NCBI RefSeq assembly: GCF_001613385.1
Contig: NZ_BDCG01000022.1
Span: 209,047 to 273,046, forward strand
Direction: 5' to 3'
DNA: 64,000 bases
Source of the DNA: Nocardia flavorosea NBRC 108225
Lineage (GTDB): Bacteria; Actinomycetota; Actinomycetes; Mycobacteriales; Mycobacteriaceae
Positions within the stretch are counted from its first letter, which is position 1. Each line of letters opens with the position of its first letter. The notes under the pieces were generated by a model. The model saw nothing but the letters and a program-made list of their open reading frames with translations. It was not told where the DNA came from and made no database searches. Shown here piece by piece: positions 16,614 to 25,622 of this stretch. The position numbers were made by a program, and so were the translations under genes.

Positions 16614-18179
16614 ATGAGAAGCGCATCGAAGTATGCACAGATCGCCACGGCTGCGATCATGGCGATCGCTGTTTCGAGTTGTTCCGAGGGCGGAGGATCT
16701 ACCCCGGCGCCGGCCATCGAACGCATCATTCCGGAGATGCCCCAAGGCATCACAAATCCGATGAATCCGCGGTACGCCGAGGACGGGCGGACGATATATT
16801 TCCATGCGCGGCCGGCCGATGGAGGCCGCAGGGAAATCTACCGAATCGGTACTGACGGCTCGAACGTTCAGTGCGTCACCTGTGGCGTTTCACCAGAGAT
16901 CACCGCTGATCTCGGCAAGATGACGACCTTCCAAGACGGCTCCGGACAGGTTCTGCTGGAAGCCGGGGACAACGAGTGGGTTGTTCTCGAAATAAACGGC
17001 AGCGACAGACAGTTGGTGCCGGTTCATGCGCCTCCGGCCGGAGCGCGCGTTGTGGACGCCACCCGCGAGATGAGGGTGTCACCAGATGGTGGGCACGTCT
17101 TGTTCACCCAGATCCAGGTGGCTCCGAATGGCTTCATCGCCGCCGTTCCCGTCGTAGGCAGGTTGAGCCGAACGGACAAGGGATACGAAGTCGTCGATGC
17201 CCGGGTGATCTACGGAACGGGTGAAGGCAAGCAATGGACGCCCGACGGAAAAGGTGTGGTGGTGATCGGCGGACACTACGAGGCGGGCAACGTCGACAAC
17301 ATTGCCGTGGACCTGGCCACCGGCGAGGTGACCCGTTTGACCGCCAATCTCGACTACGACGAAGACATGGACCTCTCGCCCAACCAGAAGTGGATGGCGG
17401 TAGGCAGCATGCGAGGTCTCGACGCGCTGACCCCGATGTCGAGAATCGTACGGCCGGCCTTCTTGGCGGCACACATCCAAGGGAGCGTGTACGAGGCCTA
17501 CGCGAAACCGGTCAATGTCACCAACCAAGAATGGCTGGTCTCCGTCGAAGACGACCTTTCGGGACAGAACGGTATTCCACTGTTCGTCGACAACGACGGA
17601 TACGTCGCCCGGAGCATGCCCAGCTGGAACCCGACCGGGGAGGCCGTCGCGTTCTTCGAGCTCAGCACCACCGACCGCACGGATACACGGCTGGTGATCG
17701 CGAATGTGAAGAATACGACCAGCGTCGGGCCCGTCGAGGGCGATCGAATCACCCCGGAACCGGCCTGGGCGCCGGAACTGCGTACCTATATCCCGGAGCC
17801 GGCACCGCTGCCGGAGCCCGGGGAGTATCCCGGTGCCGGCGGCGGCACCGCGGTGGTGAGTGAAGCCCCGGACCCGGAGGTCGACGGCAACACCCTCCGC
17901 ACCGTCGCCTACACCGACTACGTCAACGAGAAAGGAATGACCCTGAACGGTACCGAGTCGACGAGCGCGAATGCGAGTGAGACCCGTATTCGCTACATCG
18001 TCGACCTCGACGTCTCGGGAGCGCACACCGGTTATCTACGCGGGGACGTATCCATCGACAAGACCATCCGGGAAATACGCTCCACCACGCCCACCAGTGC
18101 CATCACCTCGGAATTGGACGGAGATGTACTCGTCCTCTTGGACCCCGACCGGATCGCCGAGAAGCAGCGAACCGCGTAA
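16614..18179 (+). CDS. Putative lipoprotein with TolB/WD40-like beta-propeller
   Basis: A 521-residue predicted lipoprotein. It has a short signal with the lipobox AVSSC (Cys23), then a Ser/Gly/Pro linker. About residues 45-390 contain repeated beta-propeller signatures of the TolB/PD40 kind: MNPRYAEDGRTIYFHARP, MRVSPDGGHVLFTQ, QWTPDGKGVVVIGG, MDLSPNQKWMAVGS and SMPSWNPTGEAVAFFE. A proline-rich linker (about 395-415) leads to a C-terminal domain of about 110 residues that is probably all-beta. It would be anchored to the outer face of the cytoplasmic membrane. Such propellers usually bind proteins or cell-wall ligands; no enzyme motif is visible. A divergent MarR gene may control it. Confidence 0.8.
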   Translation: MRSASKYAQIATAAIMAIAVSSCSEGGGSTPAPAIERIIPEMPQGITNPMNPRYAEDGRTIYFHARPADGGRREIYRIGTDGSNVQCVTCGVSPEITADLGKMTTFQDGSGQVLLEAGDNEWVVLEINGSDRQLVPVHAPPAGARVVDATREMRVSPDGGHVLFTQIQVAPNGFIAAVPVVGRLSRTDKGYEVVDARVIYGTGEGKQWTPDGKGVVVIGGHYEAGNVDNIAVDLATGEVTRLTANLDYDEDMDLSPNQKWMAVGSMRGLDALTPMSRIVRPAFLAAHIQGSVYEAYAKPVNVTNQEWLVSVEDDLSGQNGIPLFVDNDGYVARSMPSWNPTGEAVAFFELSTTDRTDTRLVIANVKNTTSVGPVEGDRITPEPAWAPELRTYIPEPAPLPEPGEYPGAGGGTAVVSEAPDPEVDGNTLRTVAYTDYVNEKGMTLNGTESTSANASETRIRYIVDLDVSGAHTGYLRGDVSIDKTIREIRSTTPTSAITSELDGDVLVLLDPDRIAEKQRTA

Positions 18180-18354
18180 CCCAGCCGAATGCACGGCGAT
18201 ACGGTGTGCCGACTTCACGATCTTCTCGACCCTGCTGGGCCGCGTTTCACCAGCCTGGCCGGTTCGAGCGCGGAACCCCTTGTGCGGGTAGAGAAGTTGG
18301 TGACAGCGCGAGGTCTCCGGCAGGTGGTTGAACGACCGAGCACAACCTGCCGGT

Positions 18355-19050
18355 ATGAAATCGGGCAGGCCGTCGCGGTGGTCGAAACGCGGGTTGATCG
18401 ACGGGATCCGGTGGCGGATCCGCACCGGCAGCCCATGGCGCGATATCCCGTCGGTATATGGGCCGTGGCAGACCGTGTGCGGGCTGTTCCGGCGCTGGCC
18501 GGCGTGACGGGGTGTCGGAGTCGATGCTGACCGCGTCAAGCGCACGCCGATGCGGCAGGCGAGAGCGAGTGGACGGTGGGCGTGGATTCCACCATCGCTC
18601 GAGCACACCAGCACGCAGCCGGTGCGCGCCGCGTCCCGGACCGGCAGGTCGAGCCCGCGGGCGGCGTCGACTACGACGAGCCTGCCGATCACGGTCTCGG
18701 GCGGTCGCGAGGCGGGGTCACCACGAAACTGCACCTGGCCGTCGATCAGTGCCGGCGGCCGCCGGCGCTGGTGGTGACGCCTGGTCAGTGGGCCGACTGT
18801 CCGCAGTCACGACCGTGCTCGGCGAGATCCGGGTGTCGCGGCTGGGCGTGGGTAGTACCCGGTCGCGGCCGGATCGGTTCCTGGCCGGCAAGGCATATTC
18901 GTCCGCGGCCCACCGGCTTCGTCCGGCCGGGACCGCGGTGATGACGACCGATCCCGCATGGAGATCGTGGTACCGGTGCCGGTCGGGCTCCCGGCCGAGT
19001 CGCCAGGTGACTACGCGGCGACGACGTGGGAGCGACCGTTGATCACCGAC
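18355..19050 (+). pseudogene. Degraded IS5-family transposase
   Basis: Pieces of an IS5-type (IS1647/ISL2-like) transposase can be read in order but in different frames: RWRIRTGSPWRDIP and YGPWQTVCGLFRRW around 18410-18510, VDSTIARAHQHAAGAR around 18580-18630, and GRSRGGVTTKLHLAVD followed by VVTPGQ around 18700-18785, then fragments resembling the PDRVLADKAYSS block around 18870-18910. Stops and frameshifts separate them, and the DDE-domain end is lost. No intact terminal inverted repeats were found. It marks old insertion activity at the left edge of the toxin island. Confidence 0.75.
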
Positions 19051-19187
19051 ACCGTGAACAGGCCCGCCGCGCAGGACCGGGACCGTGTACCGCCGGCGTG
19101 ATCAGCCTCGCGGTGGATTCGGTTCTGAGACGGTGCCCGAGTGATTCGTGTCGCGAATGACACGAATCGGGGGGTAGAGCTGTGAGC

Positions 19188-19215
19188 TGTTCGCGAGGGG
19201 GGACTTGAACCCCTC
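19188..19215 (-). other. tRNA 3'-end-like fragment
   Basis: On the minus strand, AGGGG-TTCAAGT-CCCCC resembles a T-arm and is followed by TCGCGAACA, resembling an acceptor 3' strand of a tRNA-Leu-like gene. I could not fold the upstream sequence into D and anticodon arms, so this is not a functional tRNA. Such 3' fragments are often left by integrases at island edges; that reading is speculative. Confidence 0.25.
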
Positions 19216-19392
19216 TGTGCGGCAGATTTACCGATTCGGTGTGTTCGATCACATCGAACGGTAGACGATGTTGATCGCGAGGATCAAGCGCTGGTCTGCG
19301 GTGGCGCCTGGTGGTTGTAGTTCCTGGCGGCGGCTCTGAGGTTGCCGGACACCGACGGTGAGGCGAAATACTCGCCTACGAGAGGAGTCTGG

Positions 19393-19562
19393 ATGCCTGC
19401 AGCACACCCGCCGGAGTTCTGGCAGCGCGATCGAGCTCGCCCGAACCAGCGACAGATCGGTCGGACAGGTCGCCAAGAGCTTGGGGGATCTCCGTTTCGT
19501 GTCTGCGGAACTGGCTCGGCCGCGCCGAGGTCGATGAACGGCGGACCGTGAACGGAGACCGG
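19393..19562 (+). pseudogene. IS3-family transposase OrfA relic, two frameshifts
   Basis: The start MPAAHPPEFWQR is in one frame. It continues as IELARTSDRSVGQVAKSLG after a frame change near 19430, then as ISVSCLRNWLGRAEVDERR after a second change near 19490. Together these match the N-terminal helix-turn-helix of IS3-family OrfA proteins. It lies just left of the ESX/toxin island; an OrfB relic of the same IS family lies at its right edge (50790-51024). Confidence 0.7.
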
Positions 19563-19962
19563 CCGGGTATACACATCGCAGGCAACCGCGAGGGGCAGAC
19601 GGTTCACTAGTCAACCCTTCCGTACTCCTATGGCACGCTACGGGGCAGCCGACCTCGACTACGAAACCGCTGCTCTGCAGATAAGTCGACGGTTCAGGCG
19701 CAGATTCAGCCGAGTCTGTGCCGATATCGGACATGTTTGCCGCCTGGGGTCTGCGATGTGGCACCGGGACTGCGATTACGAGCAAGGGCGGTGGTGGGTC
19801 TACCTCGAAGTTCTGGACCTTCGCGCCGATTCTTCGGTGATCCCGGATAGGCTCGGTGCGCTGCCATTACCGTTTTCGGGTCGCTGGCGATCGAGCAACA
19901 CAACACGTAAGTTTGTTCCAGATCCAGAAAATTGTAACTTATCATGGTGGACGGGTTTGAGA
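19563..19962. other. Leader region before the first island gene
   Basis: An open frame extends upstream from 19963 to 19630, but its first 110 codons show no similarity I recognise, and part of it (about 19890-19945) is AT-rich like a promoter. I read this stretch as non-coding leader DNA carrying the promoter of the island operon. No operator or RNA element was recognised. Confidence 0.4.
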
Positions 19963-21858
19963 TTGAGTGGCGAGAGCGATTCGGGCAATGACTGGCACGC
20001 AATTGTGGAAAACGCTCGTACAGGGCATCTCGAGTTCGATGATGGTATTGCGTTGGAGGCCGCGGAGCTCGCATCTGACGTGATCGGCGGTGTTCGGGCG
20101 GTCAGGGCGGTAGTCGAGGAATTGGAAATACCGTCGCTGAGCAACCTTCGTTCCGGTGCTGCTCTGGCGTTGAAATTCAATGACAGCGGAGCGCGCCTTG
20201 CGCGGATCCTTGGGCAGCATATAGAAATTCTCGAGAACTTGGTGGATCTGTTCATTGCTGCGGGGAGAACCTACGCAGAAGCGGAGGACCGGAGCGTGGC
20301 AGGATTCGACAATATTTCGGTGCCTCGGGAAGCAGTCGAATTGCAGGGTCCGCCGCCGACTGCGGGTGCATCGTACTCGCGAGAGTTTACTCGTGCGGTT
20401 CCTTATACATCCGATCACTTGAATCAATTCGTATACGAATTCGACCAGGTTGGTGAGTCTCCCGAATCGGTACAGTTCCCAGAATCCTTGGAAGAACTTC
20501 GGGATACCATCGCGAGTAGTGACGAAGGTGGTTTGGTCCCGAGTAGTATTATGGCGGAAGACATCGCAGTTGATGCGATGACTTACAGGCAACTCTACGA
20601 TTTCGGTCAGAGTATCATTGGTGCGGGAAAAAACGTGCCGGATGTGGTGTCCGACTCTGCGGGTCGGTGGTCGTGGATATCCGGAAAGCTCGAAGATATA
20701 TACAGTTCATTTATGACGAATCTCGACTCCAGCACCGTGGACAGGTGGGAAGGTGAGGGTAAAGAGGCGGTGGTTACCGCGATTCGCGAGTATGCCGCAG
20801 GCGTACGCGAACTGGTGCGGCGAACCGGATTCATCGGAGAGAATCTCCATTACACGGCCGAATGGCTGCGGACGACTGCGGTGCATATGCCGCAGTCGCC
20901 CGAAGATTCCGATCTTGCTGGATGGTCTGAAACAGGTAGGTACTCCGTAACGGGCGGGACCGGGACGAGCAGCGATTCTGCGCTGTCGCTTCAGACCTAC
21001 CGCGAGAATATGAAAAAAACTTATCTGACCGGACTGCCACAGTCCGCCGAATCGATACCAGAGCTGCTGGTTCCGGGCACTGTCTTCGGCGATCCTCGCG
21101 ACACATCAACAGAACAGGGTGGTGACGACCATGCTGCCCGCGACAACATGGCGACCGGGAACGGCGGCGATGCTGGCGGGCCGAGTTTCGGTGGGAGTGC
21201 ACCGATTGTCCCGCCGGGCGCGGTCGGCGAGATGCCGGGGCCCGGAGGCTCGGGCGGGCAGCCGGGACTTCCGGTGCTCGACTGGGGCCGGCCACCGGCG
21301 CAGGAGGGGCTGGGGGCACGGGAGTCCGCCGAGGAGGCTTCCCAGCAAGCGGCCGACCAGGCCGCCCGACAAGCAAGTCAACAGGCGAGCCAGCAGGCCG
21401 CACAGCTGGCGCAGCAACTCGGGCAGGCGGCAGCGGCGGCGCAGCAGCCCCCGGTGGGTGATCTCGTCGGCCCGGGGCCCAGCGTTGTCCCGGGACTGTC
21501 GAACGCGGCCAAACCTGCGGGGGCCGGAACTCCGGGGGGCGGAGGGTCGGCGGGTGCCGCGGCCCCTGGAGGGTCGAGTCCGGCTCGGACTCCGCTCGAT
21601 CATTCCAAACTGTTTCCCAGGGCTAATACTGTTGCCTCTGCAGGCCTGCAGCCCGGTCGTGCCGGCCTGGCCGGTTCCGGCATGGGCCCGGCGGGCACAC
21701 CCATGGCGCCCGGATCGCCGGGGGCTGCGGGACGAGGCGCTGGACAAGGTGGGGAGAAAGAAGAATATAAGCGCCCCGCCTCGCTGAACTCCGCCGAGCA
21801 CCTGGAGGAAGCGTTCGGCACTGCGCCCAGAACGGTGCGGCCGGTGGTGGAAGAATGA
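19963..21858 (+). CDS. ESX-type secreted protein with WXG-like N-domain and Pro/Gly/Ala/Gln-rich C-terminus
   Basis: About 631 residues from the TTG at 19963; an upstream extension to 19630 is possible but less likely. The N-terminal helical region (SGNDWHAIVENARTGHLEFDDG onward, about residues 1-120) resembles the helical N-domains of nocardial type VII substrates. A second helical block near residues 215-310 contains WSWISGKLEDIY and RWEGEGKEAVV. From about residue 390 the protein is low-complexity and Gly/Pro/Ala-rich, with a heptad-like Ala/Gln run near 455-490. It has no Sec signal. Its stop overlaps the start of the EspG-like gene by 4 bp, which supports a substrate/chaperone pair. It is probably secreted by an ESX system or forms a surface structure. 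Confidence 0.65.
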   Translation: MSGESDSGNDWHAIVENARTGHLEFDDGIALEAAELASDVIGGVRAVRAVVEELEIPSLSNLRSGAALALKFNDSGARLARILGQHIEILENLVDLFIAAGRTYAEAEDRSVAGFDNISVPREAVELQGPPPTAGASYSREFTRAVPYTSDHLNQFVYEFDQVGESPESVQFPESLEELRDTIASSDEGGLVPSSIMAEDIAVDAMTYRQLYDFGQSIIGAGKNVPDVVSDSAGRWSWISGKLEDIYSSFMTNLDSSTVDRWEGEGKEAVVTAIREYAAGVRELVRRTGFIGENLHYTAEWLRTTAVHMPQSPEDSDLAGWSETGRYSVTGGTGTSSDSALSLQTYRENMKKTYLTGLPQSAESIPELLVPGTVFGDPRDTSTEQGGDDHAARDNMATGNGGDAGGPSFGGSAPIVPPGAVGEMPGPGGSGGQPGLPVLDWGRPPAQEGLGARESAEEASQQAADQAARQASQQASQQAAQLAQQLGQAAAAAQQPPVGDLVGPGPSVVPGLSNAAKPAGAGTPGGGGSAGAAAPGGSSPARTPLDHSKLFPRANTVASAGLQPGRAGLAGSGMGPAGTPMAPGSPGAAGRGAGQGGEKEEYKRPASLNSAEHLEEAFGTAPRTVRPVVEE

Positions 21859-22640
21859 GTCGGGTCTGGAGTTTCACCGACCTGGAGTTCGTCATGCTCT
21901 GGGCACAGCTACGTGAAGATTTCCTGCCGAGGCCGTTCGTGTTCACCAGTCGCACCCTCCGGTACGGCGACTATCTGCATGAGCGCAGAGAAACCTGGAA
22001 CAGGCTGCGTGAATCCAGTGACCCAATGTTCGCCGGTGTTTTGGAACGTGTTGCGCGGCCGGATGTCCGGCTTGTCGTGCGTGGTGCAGACGGCCGGAAT
22101 CCGCGGAATCCGGAAGGCAGTATCCGTTTGCTCGCAGTGCGTTTCGAGGACCGCGGCTATCTGTTGAAACAGCTGCCAGGGGAAACTGTCGATCACAGTG
22201 CCGGATTCACGGTGGCCGAATGTGATCCGTTGCGTCTCGCTGATGTGTTGGTCGCAGAGCTGCCGGACGTGCCCGCCGGCCGGCGATCGTCGACTCTGCG
22301 GCTCCCCGGCGGACCCGATGACGGGCTGGATCACCGGCCCGGCATGCCTCGGGTATGGGATTCGGCCGACGAAGACGAACGTGATGCCGCTGCTGCTTTC
22401 TTGCGGAGTCCGGCAACCGGGATCGGCGTGATCCAGGTGGAGCAGGGGCGTTCACGATTCGGTCCGCGTGATCGGCTCGTGCGTGAGCTCGGTTGGCGCG
22501 ATATCCGCGACGATGGCCGGTATGTGATCTACCAGGAGGACGCCCCTGTCGCCATCGGGGCCGGCCCCAAACAGTTGATCGAGAAGGTGAATACGGAGAT
22601 CATCCACGTGATCGAGGCGATCCGGGACCAGCGTAGGTGA
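21855..22640 (+). CDS. ESX secretion-associated protein, EspG family
   Basis: A 261-residue EspG-like cytosolic chaperone, the class that binds PE/PPE or related substrates and delivers them to type VII secretion. The N-terminal motif WSFTDLEFVMLWAQL with a following LPRPF segment is typical of the family. The centre reads LARPDV-like (VARPDVRLVVRGADG), and the C-terminal half has the GIGVIQVEQGRSRFGPRD strand region. It overlaps the preceding substrate gene by 4 bp (ATGA). EspG proteins usually act on a neighbouring substrate, so the upstream WXG-like protein is the obvious candidate client. Confidence 0.85.
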   Translation: MSRVWSFTDLEFVMLWAQLREDFLPRPFVFTSRTLRYGDYLHERRETWNRLRESSDPMFAGVLERVARPDVRLVVRGADGRNPRNPEGSIRLLAVRFEDRGYLLKQLPGETVDHSAGFTVAECDPLRLADVLVAELPDVPAGRRSSTLRLPGGPDDGLDHRPGMPRVWDSADEDERDAAAAFLRSPATGIGVIQVEQGRSRFGPRDRLVRELGWRDIRDDGRYVIYQEDAPVAIGAGPKQLIEKVNTEIIHVIEAIRDQRR

Positions 22641-22928
22641 GTTGAAGCGGCGTCCTTCGTCCGGTTGCACCATAGTGGGCCGATGTGATCCTGCACGCAG
22701 CCGCGCCGCCCCGAAGACGTTGCGAGAGAATCGAGTTCGCCCGAATCTGACATGATCATGTCCTTGTCAGGGGCGTGGCTGGTGACGAAGAATGTATCCA
22801 TGATGTCGACGGAGTCTCACTGTGAAACATTTTCTGCGGTGATGAATTCCCCTATTGGCGCGAATGGCAACGGGGATCGGTCGTCGGAATACAGAACGAG
22901 CCGGATTACTCAGGTAGCAGGGGCTTAG
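22641..22928. promoter_or_regulatory. Intergenic region with perfect 14-bp palindrome
   Basis: A 288-bp gap without a gene, relatively AT-rich, upstream of the EspC/EspA-like pair. GACATGATCATGTC at 22749-22762 is a perfect palindrome and a plausible dimeric regulator site. A start of transcription for the downstream ESX-type genes is likely here; no clear -10/-35 pair could be fixed. Confidence 0.4.
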
Positions 22929-23261
22929 ATGAATGATTTGTCTGTCGTCACCGATGCTGTCCGCCGCTTCGGTGAGGTGTCCGCCGAGATGGCGGTGACG
23001 GCGGCGGGCGCCGGAGCAACGAATCAGTCCGCAATCATCGCAGCTGCGGTGCCGGTTTTCGGTGTTATCGGGCAGGATTTCTTGGCGGCGTTCGCCTTCG
23101 CTCAGGTCAATAACCTACGGTCGGTGACAGAAATTGCCGCCGTGCATGCTGCCACAGCCCTCGCCTCGTATGAGGGAGCCGCGCACTATGAGGGCGCGGA
23201 AGAGGCGAGCGTTGCCGAACTGACTTCCATAGGTGTGTGCCAGCGTGATGACACCGATTGA
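22929..23261 (+). CDS. EspC-like type VII secretion target (DUF2580 type)
   Basis: A 110-residue helical protein similar in pattern to ESX-1 EspC (DUF2580). It opens MNDLSVVTDAVRRFGEVSAEMA and has an alanine-rich helix pair around a GVIGQDFLAAF segment that takes the place of the WXG turn. It has no signal peptide. The next gene starts within its last 14 bases, and that gene is EspA/EspE-like, the same partner order theme as the mycobacterial EspA-EspC pair. The two are probably co-secreted. Confidence 0.75.
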   Translation: MNDLSVVTDAVRRFGEVSAEMAVTAAGAGATNQSAIIAAAVPVFGVIGQDFLAAFAFAQVNNLRSVTEIAAVHAATALASYEGAAHYEGAEEASVAELTSIGVCQRDDTD

Positions 23262-24483
23262 CGATGCTGTGCAGAGTCTGCTGGCTCAGCATGTTCCCGA
23301 TTCCATATCCACCCGTCCGGTTTCCGAAGTGCTCGCCGACCTCGGGCTCGGTCCGCTCCCGGCGTTGCCGTCGGAAGTGGTATTACCGGAGTTGCCACCG
23401 CTTCCGGCCTTGGACCTTTCGTTATTGGTCAAGCCGCTCACAGATCTGGCCGATGCCTTCGGCACCGGACGGTTGTCCGCGGATCCCGGATCCGATCCCG
23501 CCCAAGTGTTCTCGGACATCTCCGGAACAATCCAGTCGGTGGCACAAGTAGGGGCATCTGCCCTGCAGGTCGCCATGTCCTTATGGCAGGGGATGGGCGC
23601 CGACGCCGCGTCCGATACTGCCACGCAGGTCCAGCGAGATAGTGCTGCGGTGTCCTTGCAGAGCGCCCAAACATCGGCGCATACAGTGAAGGCCGCGGGG
23701 TCTGTGTTCACCGGAGCCGCGTCAATGGCGGCGATCATCGCGAAATACTTGGCCTCGGTGACAGCGGCCGCACCTTTTCTTGCTACCGGTGGCGGCCAGA
23801 TGTTCCTGCTGACAATGACGGCGGAAACTCTGGCCGAGGCCTTGGTCGTCGTCGGCAAGACTCGCACCGAACTCGGTATCGAAAGTGCGCAGTTGATGCA
23901 GTCCGGCCAGAAACTGCCGGTTTCGGGTGCTGAAGGTATGGATCCTGTGCAGATCCTGTCACAACTGGCGCAACTCGTTCCGGCGTTGTCCGGGATGGCC
24001 GTTTCAGCGGCAAGAGCTGCCGGTCGGGAACCGCCCGGGCCGGAGTCGGGCAGTACGCAGAATGATGATCTCGACGGTGGTGTGGGCAGGCCATCTGGTG
24101 CGGGTGGGACCGGATTGCCGTCGACGGGGATCGGTAGCCAGCCGCAGTATCTCGCAGCTTGGGGGCCTCGTAGCGGCTTCAGCGCAGGCGGGGTACCCAG
24201 TTCCCTGCCTACCGCCGGCAGCCCCGGAGCGACACCGATGACGGGCTCGAGCCCAGCGCGCGGGCCCGGGGGCATGATGCCGATGGGCGGGCTGGGCGCA
24301 GGCCTGGCGCGACCGGCAGATGAGTCGAGTGCTGCCAGTGCTCGTCCGGCCGAGGTGTCCGAGAGTAATGGTGCCGAGGTCGTGGGCGAGATCAGTGGCG
24401 TCACATTGCCGGTGGTCGGTGCGGCCCGGCATATTTCCGAGGAGCTACAGGGCGGAACACCGGACAAGGCCCTCACTCTCTGA
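23248..24483 (+). CDS. EspA/EspE-like ESX-secreted protein
   Basis: A 411-residue protein starting at the ATG at 23248, which overlaps the end of the EspC-like gene. The N-terminal Leu/Pro-rich region is followed by a helical ESX domain with SLWQGMGADAASD, a WXG-like turn near residue 115. A hydrophobic helical block (about 155-200, SMAAIIAKYLASV and LLTMTAETLAEALVVVG) follows. The last 160 residues are Gly/Pro/Ser-rich and probably disordered. The layout matches EspA/EspE/EspB-type substrates. It may be a structural or pore-related component used with the giant toxin; that role is inferred from gene order. Confidence 0.7.
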   Translation: MTPIDDAVQSLLAQHVPDSISTRPVSEVLADLGLGPLPALPSEVVLPELPPLPALDLSLLVKPLTDLADAFGTGRLSADPGSDPAQVFSDISGTIQSVAQVGASALQVAMSLWQGMGADAASDTATQVQRDSAAVSLQSAQTSAHTVKAAGSVFTGAASMAAIIAKYLASVTAAAPFLATGGGQMFLLTMTAETLAEALVVVGKTRTELGIESAQLMQSGQKLPVSGAEGMDPVQILSQLAQLVPALSGMAVSAARAAGREPPGPESGSTQNDDLDGGVGRPSGAGGTGLPSTGIGSQPQYLAAWGPRSGFSAGGVPSSLPTAGSPGATPMTGSSPARGPGGMMPMGGLGAGLARPADESSAASARPAEVSESNGAEVVGEISGVTLPVVGAARHISEELQGGTPDKALTL

Positions 24484-24521
24484 CTGAACTGGATCGAAGC
24501 GACAACGACAGGAGTAATGGA

Positions 24522-24821
24522 ATGTCCGACAGAGTAAGCCTGGAAGAAGGCGCCGCGGCCGATGTCGTCAACCGGCTGGTCGATGCCGTCGACGGTATTT
24601 CTACCGTCGTGGGTCAAGTGCAGAGCTCGTTCGACGCTGCTCGTAGCGGATGGAAAGGTGCGGCAGCCGCTGCAGGGCAGCGAGCTTCGGACGAGTGGAC
24701 TGGTGAGGCGCAAGACCTGAACAACAAGATCGTCGCGCTCAAAGACACTGTTTTCGAGGGCAATAAAACGCTCGCAAACGTCGACGAAGAGAACGTTGCT
24801 GCACTGACAAATCTGCTCTGA
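24522..24821 (+). CDS. WXG100 family protein (Esx-like)
   Basis: A 99-residue two-helix protein with the SGWKG turn (WXG motif) near residue 44, the usual size and position for EsxA/EsxB relatives. Another Esx-size protein starts 26 bp downstream, so the two likely form a heterodimer exported by type VII secretion. A GGAG site lies about 8 bases before the ATG. A C-terminal YxxxD/E secretion signal is not obvious. Confidence 0.85.
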   Translation: MSDRVSLEEGAAADVVNRLVDAVDGISTVVGQVQSSFDAARSGWKGAAAAAGQRASDEWTGEAQDLNNKIVALKDTVFEGNKTLANVDEENVAALTNLL

Positions 24822-24847
24822 GGAAATATTCGAAACGGAGTTGACTA

Positions 24848-25135
24848 ATGACCATGGACTATCAAGGATCTATTGGCGCACAGTTGGTTGAGGAGATGAA
24901 CGAATACTATAAGGCGCTGAATACTCACCACGATAATTTCATAAGTGCGAAGAACGAGCTGATAAACGTGGCATGGGAGGACAACAGCAGTTCGGAGGCT
25001 TTCGCCGCGAAGGCGCACGAGTTGGAGCTCGCGATGGATGACACCCACTTGAAGCTCGCAAAGCTCAGAGATGCCATCGAGGCGGCCTTCGGTAACGCCG
25101 GTGCGGCGGACAAGATGGTCTACAACAGCTTCTGA
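24848..25135 (+). CDS. Esx-like WXG100 partner protein
   Basis: A 95-residue helical hairpin protein with AWEDNSSSEAF at the turn (near residue 42), where the usual WXG is WED. Both helices are strongly charged and fit WXG100 dimers. It follows another WXG100 gene by 26 bp and precedes a third small ESX-type gene. Base composition is more AT-rich than in the flanking genes. It is likely the second member of the heterodimer. Confidence 0.75.
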   Translation: MTMDYQGSIGAQLVEEMNEYYKALNTHHDNFISAKNELINVAWEDNSSSEAFAAKAHELELAMDDTHLKLAKLRDAIEAAFGNAGAADKMVYNSF

Positions 25136-25175
25136 TTCTACAGGCGGTTGACGGCGGCCTCCGGAAGGCGAAGGA

Positions 25176-25508
25176 ATGAGTGATATGCGCGTAGATCCAG
25201 ACCGATTAGGAGATGGGACCAACAGTGCCGCCTCGGTCGCTGCGGACATCCGCGCGGATTTCGTGCGCATCGCCGAATGGACGAGCGCGATAATGAGCGA
25301 CCTCGACGTGGCATGTGGTGACGACAGCTTCGGACGCCGATTCTCCGAGGGGGCGGACGGGTTCCGGATGATGGGCGATCTACACGAAGAGAGTGCCAGG
25401 ACGATGGTGGATTCCTGGGACGAGATCAACACCGGAATCAGCAGTGCCGCAACACTGCTCGACGACGTCGAACATTTATCGGCGGAGACTATCCGAAAGT
25501 CGGTGTGA
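25176..25508 (+). CDS. Small ESX-associated helical protein
   Basis: A 110-residue, mainly helical acidic protein (MRVDPDRLGDGTNSAASVAADI at the start, VACGDDSFGRRFSEGADGF at the mid-turn). The GDDxFGRxF turn is characteristic of actinobacterial WXG100-like proteins that lack the Trp. It has no signal peptide. It lies in the same operon as the two Esx-like genes and precedes the immunity-like and toxin genes, so it is probably another type VII substrate or adaptor for the toxin. Confidence 0.7.
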   Translation: MSDMRVDPDRLGDGTNSAASVAADIRADFVRIAEWTSAIMSDLDVACGDDSFGRRFSEGADGFRMMGDLHEESARTMVDSWDEINTGISSAATLLDDVEHLSAETIRKSV

Positions 25509-25622
25509 ATCCGGTAGTGAACGAGAACAGGATTCGCGCATTTCCTGGCCGTGAATGCCGGATGAACTTCCCGGACGACGGGGTGGTCCTATCCGGCGGG
25601 ACTGGGAAGGAGATGGAAACAG

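Noticed and set aside
19188..19290. A complete tRNA gene at the left island edge
   Set aside because: Only a T-arm and 3' acceptor-like part can be read; no cloverleaf could be drawn.
19249..19785. A 178-codon minus-strand frame at the left island edge
   Set aside because: It is the complement of the IS3 OrfA relic and leader region; the relic's reading on the plus strand explains the sequence better.
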